Shown here piece by piece: positions 53,771 to 63,772 of a stretch of DNA of 64,000 bases. Each line of letters begins with the position of its first letter. Within the stretch, counting starts at the first letter, position 1. The notes under the pieces were generated by a model. That model was given only the letters and a program-made list of their open reading frames with translations. It was not told where the DNA came from and made no database searches. The translations under genes and the position numbers were made by a program. Source of the DNA: Euglena gracilis (lineage: Eukaryota; Euglenida; Euglenophyceae; Euglenales); assembly GCA_039621445.1 (NCBI GenBank), contig CP154955.1, positions 36,993,123-37,057,122 of the forward strand, in the 5' to 3' direction.

Positions 53771-54720
53771 CCTTCCCCCTGGGGGTGAAAAAAACGAAAA
53801 AAAGCGGCACAAGAATGGGACCTTTACTGCCCCTCTTGCTCCCCTGGCTGTTTCCCCGGTGTCCTCAAACTGCTGGCGGTGTACGTCCTGGGTGTTTGCC
53901 GGACTGCTTCGCTTGCTTGGTGTGGTGTTTTTGGTGAGTTTGACAAAGCGCGGGGAGGAGGTGCCAGGGTGTGTGGGTGTGGTGTGACTGGAAGGAAGCT
54001 GGAAGGAAGGACATAAGGAAAGGAGTGCGGGGTGTTTGCAAATGATGCGAAGGGGGGGAAGAAACTGTCCATAGGGGAAAGAAAAGGATGGGTGCCTCCC
54101 AACTTATGCCCGGGATCCGCACAACCAGTCTTGTTGCAAAGAACCCAGCAGAAGATGCCCAACCCTTTCTGGGTGATTTGGGCCAGCCAGAGACCATTTT
54201 TATGTCCGCCGACCAGTCTGCTTAGGAATTTGTTCATGGGAGGGGGGCTGAAAAGTCGGCGATATTGACCCGTTAGCACATCAGAGTGGGTGTTTCACCG
54301 ACTAGTCGGCCAACTATCCACCACCCCGTCTCGCCGACTAGCTACCGACCAGGCCTAGTCGGTCAACAAATTGGGCTCTCATTTTCACATGAATATTGGG
54401 ATCTTGTCATTTGAAATCACCTAAAACGGGATTTCAGTGATTTTTGGGGAGGGGCTCTCAAGTTGGGGGGAGGAAACTGAAGTTAGGGAGGAAAATAATT
54501 TTTTGACCCCAAATTTGCCCCAGGCAGCCCTTTTCTGACCCATTTTCGCCCATTATTTCCAGCCGCCAAAACGCGGCTGGACAGTGACAGATTTTCGCGT
54601 TCGGGGGCCAAAAATGAACACTCGTTCATGGCACGAGGCTGGAAAGGAGCTGCTGGCTGGCTGGACTATCTGGGGGGTGGGGTCAAATTTTCTTAAGCAA
54701 CGCCCTGGCAGGTTTCTATA
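53771..54720. other. Intron sequence with CGACTAGTCGG palindromes
   Basis: At 54,296-54,365 there are CCGACTAGTCGG, CGCCGACTAGCTACCGACCA and GGCCTAGTCGG. The core resembles the GCGACTAGTCGC ends at 36.7-38.9 kb. No gene is seen. Confidence 0.4.
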
Positions 54721-54721
54721 T

Positions 54722-54826
54722 ACAAATTGTGGCTGAGCCCAGATTTCAGCCTGAAACCGTGTTCAGCAGGGGGGGCCCCTGCTGAACACGGTTTCAGGCT
54801 GAAATCTGGGTCAGCCACAATTTGTC
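54722..54826. repeat. 50-bp-arm hairpin, copy 1
   Basis: The arm ACAAATTGTGGCTGAGCCCA followed by GATTTCAGCCTGAAACCGTG and TTCAGCAGGGG is inverted within 5 bp with one or two mismatches. It contains the smaller palindrome ATTTCAGCCTGAAA. Confidence 0.85.
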
Positions 54827-54875
54827 TAAACCGTGTTCAGAGCCCGCCAAATGCCTGCCCTGAAACTCGTGGTCT

Positions 54876-54998
54876 AATGGAAACCGTGTCATTGCCACAG
54901 GCGCCCCTAATGGAAACCGTGTCATTGCCCCACGCGCCCCTAATGGAAGCCGTGTCATTTATTGCCACAGGCGCCCCTGATGGAAACCGTCTCACCCC
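54876..54998 (+). repeat. 33-bp tandem array, copy 1
   Basis: Four units of the form ATGGAAACCGTGTCATTGCC plus ACAGGCGCCCCTA. They are followed directly by a pyrimidine tract ending CCGCTCACAG, a good splice acceptor for the plus-strand exon-like ORF. Confidence 0.8.
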
Positions 54999-54999
54999 C

Positions 55000-55240
55000 C
55001 TCTTTTCCTCCGCTCACAGCCTTCCCATGGCTAAACGCACGGCCAACTTTGTGAATGGCATTTTGCCACCTCCCCTTGAAATGGAACTGTTCTTGGCTGC
55101 TCTCGCGGTGTACCACCAAGATGCCAAGAAACCGTTGGGAGCTGGAACCCAGCCTGTTGTTCGATGAGGCGAGCTTCATCAAACAATGTGTGGCTCAACG
55201 CGAACAGCTGTCGGGAAGCATGTTCGTTTCAGGGAATCGT
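55000..55240 (+). pseudogene. Exon-like ORF duplicate (truncated copy)
   Basis: After CTCACAG the plus strand reads AKRTANFVNGILPPPLEMEL and FLAALAVYHQDAKKP. It then jumps directly to WELEPSLLFDEASFIKQCVA in another frame. Both blocks occur in the same order but about 350 bp apart at 56,240-56,815, so this copy has an internal deletion. No family is recognised. Confidence 0.5.
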
Positions 55241-55850
55241 CGGGCAACCTCGTTTCATACATGCGTGAATGCCGTCGCTCGGGCATTCCGGAAAACCACC
55301 ACCGAGGGAGTCGTGTTGCCTTCTGCAGAGCGCCAATGTTGCCAACGTTGATCTCACCCAACTGCCCGTGCCGACAACCACCTCCGTCTGCCTCAAAACA
55401 GAGGACAACGACGGGCTGGCAACCATAAATTCACTTAGTGAGGGGGCCGAAAATCCTTAAAATTTTGTTTGACAAAAACCTGACCCTTGGCGCACAACCC
55501 ACACACTCACTCTTGAAACCCCCCCCCCCGGGAGGGATCACATGTGTTCAGTTAATCTATGCCGGTAACGGCGCGGAACGTTGTGCGCTGGTCAACTTGG
55601 GCAAATTACTGCCCCCCCCCCGAGTGAGGAGAACGCGGTCCTCAATCAGGACCTGTCCTCTGTTCCCTCCCTCTTCCCCACCAGGGAGTCCGCTCCTGCG
55701 CCTGCACCACCCCCCCCCCCGACCAACCCCCCGTGCGCCCTGCTGACCACGAATTTCAGGGCAGGCTGAACACGGTTTTCAAGACAGACGCCCGTTCGTG
55801 TCAAAAGGTTTTCAAGACAGGCGCCCGTTGGTGTTGAACGGTTTTCTACA
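55241..55850. other. Duplicate flank, no gene
   Basis: Includes C-runs and a plus-strand frame (QDLSSVPSLFPTRESAPAPA near 55,640). At 55,755-55,850 the phrase TTCAAGACAG(G/A)CGCCCGTT(G/C) GTGT occurs twice, a form of the array unit. Confidence 0.35.
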
Positions 55851-55851
55851 C

Positions 55852-55965
55852 ACAAATTGTGGCTGAGCCCAGATTTCAGCCTGAAAATGTGTTCAGCAGG
55901 GGGGCCCCTGAAGGGGACCCCTGGACACGTTTTCAGGCTGAAATCTGGGTCAGCCACAATTTGTT
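55852..55965. repeat. Hairpin, copy 2
   Basis: Same arms as 54,722-54,826 with changes (AATGT for ACCGT; AAGGGGACCCCTGGACACG in the loop side). It marks the start of the second segmental copy. Confidence 0.8.
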
Positions 55966-56071
55966 TAAAAACGTGTTCAGAGCCCGCCAAATGCCTGCCC
56001 TGAAATTTGTGGTCATGATTCACGCCAGGGGTCAAAAACGCGAAAATGTGAAATTCGGAAGGAAAAAAAGG

Positions 56072-56223
56072 TGCCCTAATGGAAAACGTGCCTTACCACA
56101 GATGCCGTAATGGAAAACGTGTCATTGCCACAGATGCTGTAATGGAAAATGTGTCAATGCCACAGATGCCGTAATGGAAAAACGTGTCAATGCCACAGAT
56201 GCCGTAATGGAAAACGTGTCACC
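56072..56223 (+). repeat. 32-bp tandem array, copy 2
   Basis: Five units of ATGGAAAACGTGTCATTGCC plus ACAGATGCCGTA. These differ from copy 1 at the same positions in nearly every unit, so each array has been homogenised separately. It is followed by CCCCCCCTTTTTTTCGCAG, again a splice acceptor-like tract. Inverted units occur at 57,487-57,555. Confidence 0.8.
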
Positions 56224-56239
56224 CCCCCTTTTTTTCGCA

Positions 56240-56940
56240 GCCCTCCCACTACGGCTAAACGCTTCGTGAATGGTCATTTGCCACCTCCCCCTAGGACAGA
56301 ACTGTTCCTGGCTGCTCATGCGGTATACCAGCAAGATGCCAAGAAGCCGAAGGTTGACCCCCTTCATGGCACCTTGCTGGCACAGGGCAACACGAAGAAA
56401 AAGTCTGGCACCGTAGGTGCAGAGCTTGTTGCTGTTGTAAACTGTTTGGAGTTCGCCAAACTGTGTCAACATCGGCAAGCATCTCATCCTGAGCTGAAGT
56501 GTAAGATGGAAAAGAGCTGGCATGAAAATTCGGCGACAGTTTGAGAGGCCAGGGTGGTCCTCAACGGGTGAGGCGGGTCGGGGGCACTCTACAACACAGG
56601 AAACGACCAGAAGTTGCCTTGGAGCACAACGACAAGCAGTGGGAGACGTCACGGAAGATGATTTCTTTGTTGCCTGGACGGGATGGGAGCTGGAACCCAT
56701 GATCGATGAGGCGAGTGTCATTGAACAATGTGTGGCCCAATGTGAGCAGCAGTCGGGAACTCCCAAAGCCCAGCAGTTTCGGGAATTCCCAAAAATCCAA
56801 ATTGTGTCGAGATGAACAAAGTTGTGTGTGACGCCTGCGGTTTGGCATATCATTTTCATTGCCAAGATTTGCGGCGGCCACCAAAGTATGGCTCTTTTTT
56901 GTGTAAAGTGTGTCGTCTTCGCATGGCCCGCACCCCTGTC
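56240..56940 (+). CDS. Partial gene with PHD-finger half
   Basis: The frame 56,149-56,544 reads AKRFVNGHLPPPPRTELFLA, then KKSGTVGAELVAVVNCLEFA. The next frame (56,522-56,815) has DVTEDDFFVAWTGWELEPMI and DEASVIEQCVAQCEQQSG. From 56,812 NKVVCDACGLAYHFHCQDLR then KYGSFLCKVC gives C-x2-C-x4-H-x2-C...C-x2-C, the second half of a PHD finger, a domain that reads histone tails. The first zinc ligands are not found upstream. It lies in intron 2 of the dioxygenase gene on the other strand. It may be a host exon cluster or a gene carried by a transposon. Confidence 0.5.
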
Positions 56941-56956
56941 TTGAACAACGTTCGAC

Positions 56957-57381
56957 AATTACCCCCCCCCCCTAGTCGTACGACCACCCCTCATCTATGA
57001 CCACCCCCCGGTCACAGGTTGCAGGTCATGGGGGTGTTATGACCACCCCCCCCGGTCACAGGTTGCAGGTTGCGAAAAAATTTAACCCCCCAAAATAAGT
57101 CCCCCCCCTGGCCGGTCCGAGCAAAAATCCATGAAATGGACCCCCCCAAAATAAGGTCCCCCCTGCCGGCGCGAAGCGCCGGATTTTTGAAAAATGGGAC
57201 ATTTTGGGGGGGTAAAAAATGCCATTTTGGGACAGTTTTCACACACACCTACGACCGCCCCCTCATCTATGACCACCCCCCGGTCACAGGTTGCAGGTTA
57301 GGGGGGTGTTATGACCACCCCCCCCCCCCGGTCACAGGTTGCAGGAACCCGGTCATACGACTAGGGGGGGGGGGTAGTAAC
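56957..57381. mobile_element. MITE with CTAGTCGTACGAC ends, copy 2
   Basis: The left end TTACCCCCCCCCCCTAGTCG then TACGAC is inverted at 57,352-57,381. GGTCACAGGTTGCAGG occurs four times. A C-rich element with ends TTTAACCCCCCAAAATAAGT (57,080) and ACATTTTGGGGGGGTAAA (57,215) and a GGCGCGAAGCGCC stem is nested inside. Confidence 0.7.
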
Positions 57382-57822
57382 CCGTACGGTGGTTTTTTTG
57401 ATTTTTTTTTGTGGTTTTCATCAAGAAACGGCGCTTGTCTTAAAAACGTGTTCAGCCCGCCAAATGCCTGCCCTGAAGTGGTCATGAACACGTTTTCCAT
57501 GAGGGCATCTGTGGCAATGACACGTTTTCCATTACGGCATCTGTGGCAATCAAGTTTGAAACAGGCTTCAGACAAATCGACTGCACTCACTGACGGTTTT
57601 AGCAAGGGTGCCGGGCGGCCTGGCGCTCTGAGGCTGCCCCCGGCCCCCATGCTAAAGCCATTAGTGGCAGTTGATTTTTGTATGATATCAAAGCCTGCGG
57701 TGGTTGGTAAACACAAGGTGTGGGTGAAAATGCATCATGACAGGGCTGCTGGCTGGAAAAAGGTGCCACTAGCCCTGAGGGAAAGAACCCTTGGAATGTG
57801 GACCTCAACAAAGCAAACCCAC
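57382..57822. other. Intron 2 of dioxygenase gene, 5' part
   Basis: Contains inverted array units at 57,487-57,555 and otherwise no recognised feature. A plus-strand frame (57,070-57,942) crosses the exon antisense and is a shadow. Confidence 0.4.
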
Positions 57823-57914
57823 CTGGTAGGTGACACCCAACTTCTCGAACTTTTCCACGACCTTTGCGTCCAGACTCTTGTACACAGCCCTGATGTCTGT
57901 CAACGGCCATTCTC
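57823..57914 (-). CDS. Dioxygenase exon 2
   Basis: The acceptor is CCATTTTTGCAG and the donor CAG|GTGGGT. The exon reads (G)EWPLTDIRAVYKSLDAKVVE then KFEKLGVTYQ. The block GGExPLxDxRxVY followed by a helix and GVxY is characteristic of the family. Its first two bases complete a glycine with the last base of exon 1. Confidence 0.85.
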
Positions 57915-58059
57915 CTGCAAAAATGGCAAGAGAGATGAATAAACAGAGAACAGGGAGATGATAACCAGAAATGAAGCACATGATTTAACAAATGCGAACT
58001 GACGTTTGAACCAGGCTTTTGCTTAAGGACCCCGGGGGGGGGGGGAGGGGGCTGGCTAG

Positions 58060-58450
58060 CCAATCGGCTAGACACTGGAAAAAAATGGACTAGCTAGACC
58101 CCCCTTCCCTCCGGGGGGGGGGGGTTCCGGGGGTCCCCCCAACTGGGGGGGAAATTTTTCCTCCGGCGCTATGCGCCGAGGTGGAAACGAGGTTTTTAAT
58201 AGGTTTTTGGCTGATTTTGTTCCAAATACTTCCCAAAAATGGCCAAAACTTTTTGGCATTTTTGGCCATCTTTGGGGGTCCCAAAAAAAATTCCAGCGCT
58301 TTGCGCCGGTCAATGGAAAAAAAAATTCCACTAGCTAACCCTGCTAGCAGACCCCCGGGGGGGGGGGGGTCTGCTAGAAATCCCACAAGCCAAATTTGGA
58401 CTAGCTGCAGTCCAGCCCCCCCGGGGGGGGGGGGGGGGGGGAACTGCATC
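58060..58450. repeat. CTAGCTG/C-run repeat family, fullest copy
   Basis: It has GGCTAGCTAGCC near 58,053-58,064, two C/G palindromic runs, and two GCGC stems (CCGGCGCTATGCGCCGAGG at 58,162 and CAGCGCTTTGCGCCGG at 58,294). A GGCCAAA...TTTTTGGCC block lies between them. It ends GGACTAGCTGCAGTCCAG plus C/G runs. Confidence 0.6.
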
Positions 58451-58554
58451 CCTGAGCAAAAGCCTGGTTTGAACGGATGGAGGAAACATGTAATGATCCT
58501 TGACCGAAAGAGCAAAAGCCTGGTCCTGGCCAGACCTCTGTTTAGTGTGTATCA

Positions 58555-58715
58555 ACGATACACACCGATACACAAATTTTTTTTGCCGATACACACCGAC
58601 ACACAAAAAGTTTTTGCCGATACACACTGATACACAAAAAATTTTTGCCAATACACACCGATACACAATTTTTTTTGCCGACACACACCGACACACAAAA
58701 TTTTTACAAAAATGG
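58555..58715. repeat. GATACACACCGATACACA tandem array
   Basis: Five imperfect units of about 32 bp, TTTTTGCCGATACACACCGATACACAAA, with T-runs of variable length. A second array at 60,253-60,385 has four units. Both lie in intron 1 of the dioxygenase gene. Confidence 0.8.
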
Positions 58716-58796
58716 GGGAAAAACACAGGTTAATCTTTTGACACCATTGCCACAGAGCTATGTGGACATTGGCCCCAGCTCTACTACAAAAAAGGG

Positions 58797-58965
58797 GTGG
58801 CGGACGCCGGTTCTGTCCTGAACCCGGCGTCCCGGACGCCGGTTCCGTCCGAAGGACGGAACCGGCGTCCGGGGACGCCGGGTTCAGGACAGAACCGGCG
58901 TCCGCCACCCCTTGTTTAAAGCGGCGTTTTAGAGACGCCGGGTTCAGGACAGAACCGGCGTTCAC
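58797..58965. repeat. GGACGCCGG palindrome cluster, copy 1
   Basis: GGACGCCGGTTCTGTCCTGA then ACCCGGCGTCC is followed by its near inverse, so that the block can fold into one long cruciform with smaller internal hairpins. A further GACGCCGGGTTCAGGACAGA at 58,934 adds a third arm. Confidence 0.8.
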
Positions 58966-59024
58966 CCCCTTCGGGCCAGGGAGCACTTAGAAGTATGTTC
59001 ACTAGCGTTCCCCTTTAGTCCCAT

Positions 59025-59560
59025 GGGGGAACAGCCAAAACGTCCCAAAGCAAATTCTGAAAAAAAAAACCAGAGGATTCAAACATAAAATCTCTGAAAC
59101 TCTAAAAAAGCCATGGGGGTTCCAGCCGTATTCCCCAACCGTATTTCTGACAAAAAAAACCAGCAGGTCCAGCCAAAAATTTCCCAACCGTGATAATAAA
59201 CCCAGCGAGGTCCATCCACAGTTTCCCCTCCGTATGTCTGAAACAACCCAGGGGCTCCAGCCGCAATTTACCAGCCGCAATTCTGAAAAACGCACGGGGG
59301 GTTCCAGCCAGCATTTAACAACCGTATTTCTAAAAAACCCAGGGGGGTCCAGCCAACATTTCCCAACCGTAATTCTAAGAAAAAACCCAGGGGTGGGCAG
59401 TCAACATTAAACCGAATTTTTGAAATAACCCAGGGCGGGTCCAGCCAAAATTTCCCTGCCGTATGTCTGAAAAAACCCAGGGGGGGGTCCACCCAAAATT
59501 CCCAACCGTACTTCTGAAAAAATCCAGTGGGTTCCGGCCAAAATTTCTGTAATGTGTCTC
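59025..59560. repeat. Minisatellite, units of about 45-60 bp
   Basis: About ten degenerate units of the form TCTGAAAAAACCCAGGGGGG then TCCAGCCAAAATTTCCCAAC and CGTAT. The repeat makes long minus-strand frames (GFF...GK.WLDPP), which I do not regard as genes. Confidence 0.8.
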
Positions 59561-60252
59561 CTTGCCGGCAATATGTTTTGCCCTGTAATCAGTGCAGCTG
59601 TAGCAATCTGTATGCCTAGCAATCCTCCCCCCCCCACCTCAGAAACTGCAAAACGCTTGCCGTCAGTCATCCATGATATTTTGCACTCAGCAATTGTGCC
59701 TTTTATCCCCTTTCATCCAAGGAGATTTTTGTTTCTGGGGTCACATTGGCACACTTTTTTACACAAAATACAGTCCCAAACCGGACGCCGGGTTTTGGAC
59801 AGAACCGGCGTTCCTAACGCCGGGTTTTAGGACAGAACCGGCGTCCGGAAAACCCGTGTGGGGGGACGCCGGTTCTGTCCTGAACCCGGCGTCTCAAACG
59901 CCGGTTTAACCCGTAAAGCGTGGTTGGGAATCTTACCCTACTGTTGTGGTTGGGGGAGGGGCGCTACTCCCTCAATGGCAAATGCAGAGGCCCAGATACA
60001 TCTGCGCATGTCCATACCCTTCTCCTTTTTTGAATTTTAGTTTTTTCTTTTTTTTCTTTTTTTGAGACGTTCAACACATACAGAATCTGTCAAGGTGTGC
60101 TGCACTGGTTTGCTTCTTGACGTCTTCCACTTACTGCCTCACGCCAGGGGGGGTTCTCATCTGTGCCATATCGTCAATGCTGAGAAATGGGAAAGTCTCT
60201 TTGGAGCAAATTTTTCATTTCGAAAAGCCGATTACAAACTCAAAAAAAAACC
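59561..60252. other. Intron 1 sequence with GGACGCCGG cluster copy 2
   Basis: At 59,782-59,906 the phrases ACGCCGGGTTTTGGACAGAA and GACGCCGGTTCTGTCCTGAA recur in both orientations, a second copy of the 58,797 cluster. The rest shows no gene. Confidence 0.6.
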
Positions 60253-60385
60253 CGATACACAATTTTTTTTGGCCGATACACACCGATACACAAATTATTT
60301 TTTGCCAATGCGCACCTATACACAAAAGTTATTTTGCCGGTACACACGATACACAAATTTTTTTTTGCCGATACACACTAAACAG
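60253..60385. repeat. GATACACACCGATACACA array, copy 2
   Basis: Four units, with changes such as CAATGCGCACCTATACACAA, in the same orientation as 58,555-58,715. Confidence 0.75.
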
Positions 60386-62126
60386 AGGTCTGGTACTGGC
60401 CCATCATCATCATCAAAAAGTTTCCAGCCTGGGTGATTCCGAAACATCTTGCGGGTTATGTCATCACCCACCTCCTGTGCCATAACCATGGGCCACTGTG
60501 CAGCGTGGTGCTTGAGCTGTGGATTTTTTTTATTTCTCTGGGGGGGGGGTCCACTGGCTGGCCATTTTGCAGACACCGGAAAGCGGACAAGCTAGACCAC
60601 CTGGGGGGAGGGGGAGTCCGGTGCTGCGCGGGGTGGAAATGAGGTATTTACAGCCGACAGACACAATTGTCGGACCCGGCCGGACATTTTTGTTGGCCCC
60701 CACTGGGCAGGAAATGGGAGAACGGAGGACATTTCTATTGAGCCCCAGGGGACATGAATAGTTAATAATAATAATGACCCTCTGACCCATGAAATTTAGG
60801 CCCTCATGGACAATTTTGTGGGGAAACCTGTCTAAAACAATCTGAACCAAGGAACTTAAAATTTCACAGCAGATGCTAAGATTCACCTTTGAAAGCCTGC
60901 ACACTGATCGTACAAGATGACTTCGCATCCCCCATGCTTTGTACCAAACCAAACTTGTCCACCTAAAAATTCACGAAAAATGCCTTTTCCAGAAAAAATT
61001 GTTGACTATCAAGATGGTGATCAGGGACATACTAGCAGTGGCTGAAAACTTCCAGGGAGGGGAGGGGAGGGGAGGGGAAATGCCACCCGGGCCACATCTT
61101 TTAGAATTACAAACCCCGGAAAACTTTTTCTTTTGTCGGGTTTCGCAAAACAGAGAGGTCTGAAACAGGCCTTTTGCGGATATTTTCCCATGTTATATAT
61201 CTTACGATGGAAAAAGGCTGCAAGAATATTTGTTATTTGGTTGTGAGGTGCATGTGCGCAAACATTTTGAGGTAAATTGGTTGTATAAGCACGGCCTCTT
61301 GGGTTTTTCAGTACTACGATTTTCTTCTTCTTCTTCTTCTTCTTCTATCCTTGCACTCGTCTCTGAAAACGGCATTTTGCGACGGGAATCTGAATATTTT
61401 ATACAATTTTGTAAATTTGATCTCAGCATTAGAGGCCCCCAAAAATTCATGTGTTTCTGACTCAAACATTGGTCAAACATGGGAAACTCTCAAAGTCGAC
61501 AACGTCAAAAAAAAGTGGTCTGGAGGCAGATTTGACAACTACCAGTGCAGGGTGCGATGTGGGCAAAGCAGTCACATTACCAAGACAATCCACAGGCCTG
61601 AGGCAAACAAAAAAAACTGAAAAGGAAAAGCAGAAAAACGTCACCAGTCTCACACAGAAGTGTCCACGGGGGCTCAACGAAAATGTCCACGGGTCTAAAT
61701 CTCCTGTCCATTGGGGATCAATAATTGTGTACAGGAAGGTTCTCCAAAAGGTGTCCGCGAGGGACAACAAAAGTTGGCTGGGAGGGGTCTTCATTTTGTC
61801 CAAAATTCCCTGCTCGGGTGTCCGCTAGCTGTAACACACTTTCGGCTGATTCTGTTCCAAAAAAAAAACTCAAACTGGCCAAAAATGGCATTTTTGGCAA
61901 TTTGGGGGGGGGGTCCAAAAAAAATTATGGCGCTTTGCGCCAGTCACTGGAAAAAAATTTCCATTAGCTGGCCCTGCTGCCCCCCCCCCCGGTGTCTGGT
62001 AGGATTTCCGCTGGCCAAATTTGGAAGCTCAGTCCAGCCCCCCCCCTCCAGGGTCGCTGTGAGACTGGCCAGGACTGAACCCCCCATTCTTTCATCTGAT
62101 TCTTCTGAGACAAATGAAAGGTTCAC
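60386..62126. other. Rest of intron 1, repeats only
   Basis: It holds partial copies of the CTAGCTG/C-run family at 60,540-60,660 and 61,850-62,060, the latter with GGCGCTTTGCGCCAGTC. It also has a GGGGA repeat at 61,053-61,080 and TTC repeats at 61,321-61,347. No coding exon is recognised. Confidence 0.45.
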
Positions 62127-62244
62127 CTCCGCTTCCCGCAGGCCTCTCGCACCACAAGAAAACCTTCATCGGGAAGCCCACGGTGTGGTACTCAGAGTGT
62201 GGTTCAATGGTGTACTCTGCAGGGTCATCGCTGGCAGTGCGCAC
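62127..62244 (-). CDS. Dioxygenase exon 1 (first seen)
   Basis: The acceptor is GGTTTCATAG and the donor GGAG|GTGAAC. The exon reads VRTASDDPAEYTIEPHSEYH, then TVGFPMKVFLWCERPAGSGG. PHSEYH holds the HxE iron-binding pair, and the CERPAGSGGE end matches the family. The exon before it should encode the oxygenase N-terminus. Confidence 0.85.
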
Positions 62245-62925
62245 CTATGAAACCAATGTCGACAATTTTGATCATTTCCTTGCACTGGTTCTCATTCATC
62301 TCCACATTCATTGAATAAATCAGATGTCATTGGTTTTTTGGGCTGGGATCCTTTCACCTGTTCACTCTCATTGCACCCCCCCCCTGGCAATTCCCCAGGC
62401 CCACACACCAAATAGAAACAAACCGTCTCAACCAACCTTTGGACGAAGGGCATCTGGTTTGGAAAGTCAGAAAATTTTTCAAGCCCCCACCCTCACCCGC
62501 AACCCTAACCCTATTTCGACTCTGCCGTTTGGGGGGAGTCAAGTGGCGAACAAGAACCCAAGTACCCTTTGTCCAAACAGGCAGAATTGTTAGAAAACAT
62601 CAACTCGGAGATACTTTCTGGTGTTTTGAAGGAAGAATGTTTGGGTTCAGACACCACATCCATCTTTTTTGCATCCAACTCAGCGTCATCGTTGTCTCTG
62701 CAGCAGACACCATTACCATCCCCCCACCTTGTCCCCCCCCCCGACCTTGTCCCATACCCGGCCAAGGGTCCGGGTCAGGGTTCCCTAAGGAAATTTGTTG
62801 ACCCCCGATCTGTCCCCCACCCAATCTTGTCCCATACCCGGGCTCACCCATTAAAACCTATTTTCTGGGCCCGACGCCTGTCTTGAAATTCTACTGACAT
62901 TAACGGATTTCAGGCTGAAATTGTT
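62245..62925. other. Upstream of dioxygenase exon 1, no exon found
   Basis: I searched the minus strand for the missing N-terminal exon (a GxxLxRGF-type block) and found none. The phrase CTTGTCCCATACCCGG occurs at 62,745 and 62,824. Confidence 0.4.
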
Positions 62926-63078
62926 TATGTCAGTCGATTTCCATTCAGGCGCCCGTTTATGTCAGTCGATTTCCATTCAGGCGCCCGTTTACGTCAGTCG
63001 ATTTCCATTCAGGCGCCCGTTTATGTCAGTCGATTTCCATTCAGGCGCCCGTCTTTGTCAGTCGATTTCCATTCCATT
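62926..63078. repeat. 32-bp tandem array, copy 1
   Basis: Five units of TTTATGTCAGTCGATTTCCA then TTCAGGCGCCCG without spacers. The block before it (AACCTATTTTCTGGGC.CGACGCCTGT, 62,855) recurs at 63,380. Confidence 0.9.
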
Positions 63079-63772
63079 GAAATCTGTTGCTGGTCAGATT
63101 GGGAATTTTTAGGGACTTTTTGGACATTTTGGATTTCCCTTTTTTTCGACATTTTTGGTCCTATGGGGTTGTGGATGAGTTATGGATCAGACAAAAACCA
63201 AATTTTGTGGCCAGGTGATCACAGCTGGCTGAACTGTGGATGGAAAAGACGGAAGGACGGCACTTAAGATTATCATTTTCTGGATCTTCAGAAAAGCATG
63301 TGGCAAATTTGTCCTGAACCAGTTGTCATCACTGGTCATCTGAAAAAAAGCTTTCGGGTGAGGAGTGATATGGCAATATCAAACCTATTTTCTGGGCTCG
63401 ACGCCTGTATCGCACTTATATTGACATCATCGGATTTCGGGCCAAGGCTGTGTTCATAGCAACATGGCTTTGGTCAAAATCTGTGTTTCTAAAAAAACGC
63501 AGACTCTGACCCGAGCCTGTGTTTCGAAACGATGAGTCTGTTATTCGGCCTGAGTCTGTGTTTCGAAACGCAGACTCAGGTCAGAGTCTGCGTTTAAGGC
63601 ACAATTCTTGATATAGAGGTTGAAAAAAGAAAAAAGAATTTCGAAAAAAAGACACAAAAGGTTGGTCGACATTAATGGGTTTGAGGCTGAAACTGACAAT
63701 GTGGCAAAACGGAACAAAAAGGCATTCAAAAAAGGAAACAAAAGGTTGGTCGATTTCCAAGACATTGGAAAC
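63079..63772. repeat. Palindrome region between arrays
   Basis: At 63,500-63,600 GTTTCGAAACGCAGACTCAG and its inverse CTGAGTCTGTGTTTCGAAAC form overlapping palindromes around TTTCGAAA. No gene is seen. Confidence 0.6.

Larger units (their letters stand above)
48403..62244 (-). other. Gene: TauD/TfdA-type Fe(II)/2-oxoglutarate dioxygenase, five exons seen, 5' part missing
   Basis: Five minus-strand exons (62,244-62,127; 57,914-57,823; 52,158-52,061; 48,968-48,722; 48,540-48,403) join in phase to about 231 codons. They cover the family in order: the HxE iron site, GGEWPLTD, the central segment, HPKTGEKAWFNQ, and the distal His and Arg block. All introns read have GT...AG ends and the phases 1, 0, 2, 0 agree. 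The family oxidises small organic acids, amines or sulfonates using 2-oxoglutarate and O2. The substrate here is unknown. The usual first 80-100 residues, before the HxE block, are not found to 64,000, so the gene starts further up or was broken. Introns of 4.2, 5.7 and 3.1 kb consist of repeats. Confidence 0.8.

Noticed and set aside
57070-57942. 290-codon plus-strand ORF
   Set aside because: It crosses a MITE and runs antisense to dioxygenase exon 2, which has family motifs and splice sites.
59002-59670. Minus-strand ORFs with repeated GFF..GKFWLDPP
   Set aside because: They are translations of a degenerate minisatellite and break with each unit.
63180-63370. Missing N-terminal dioxygenase exon after CTTTTTTTCAG on the minus strand
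   Set aside because: The translation does not match the expected RGF-type block and has no fitting donor phase.
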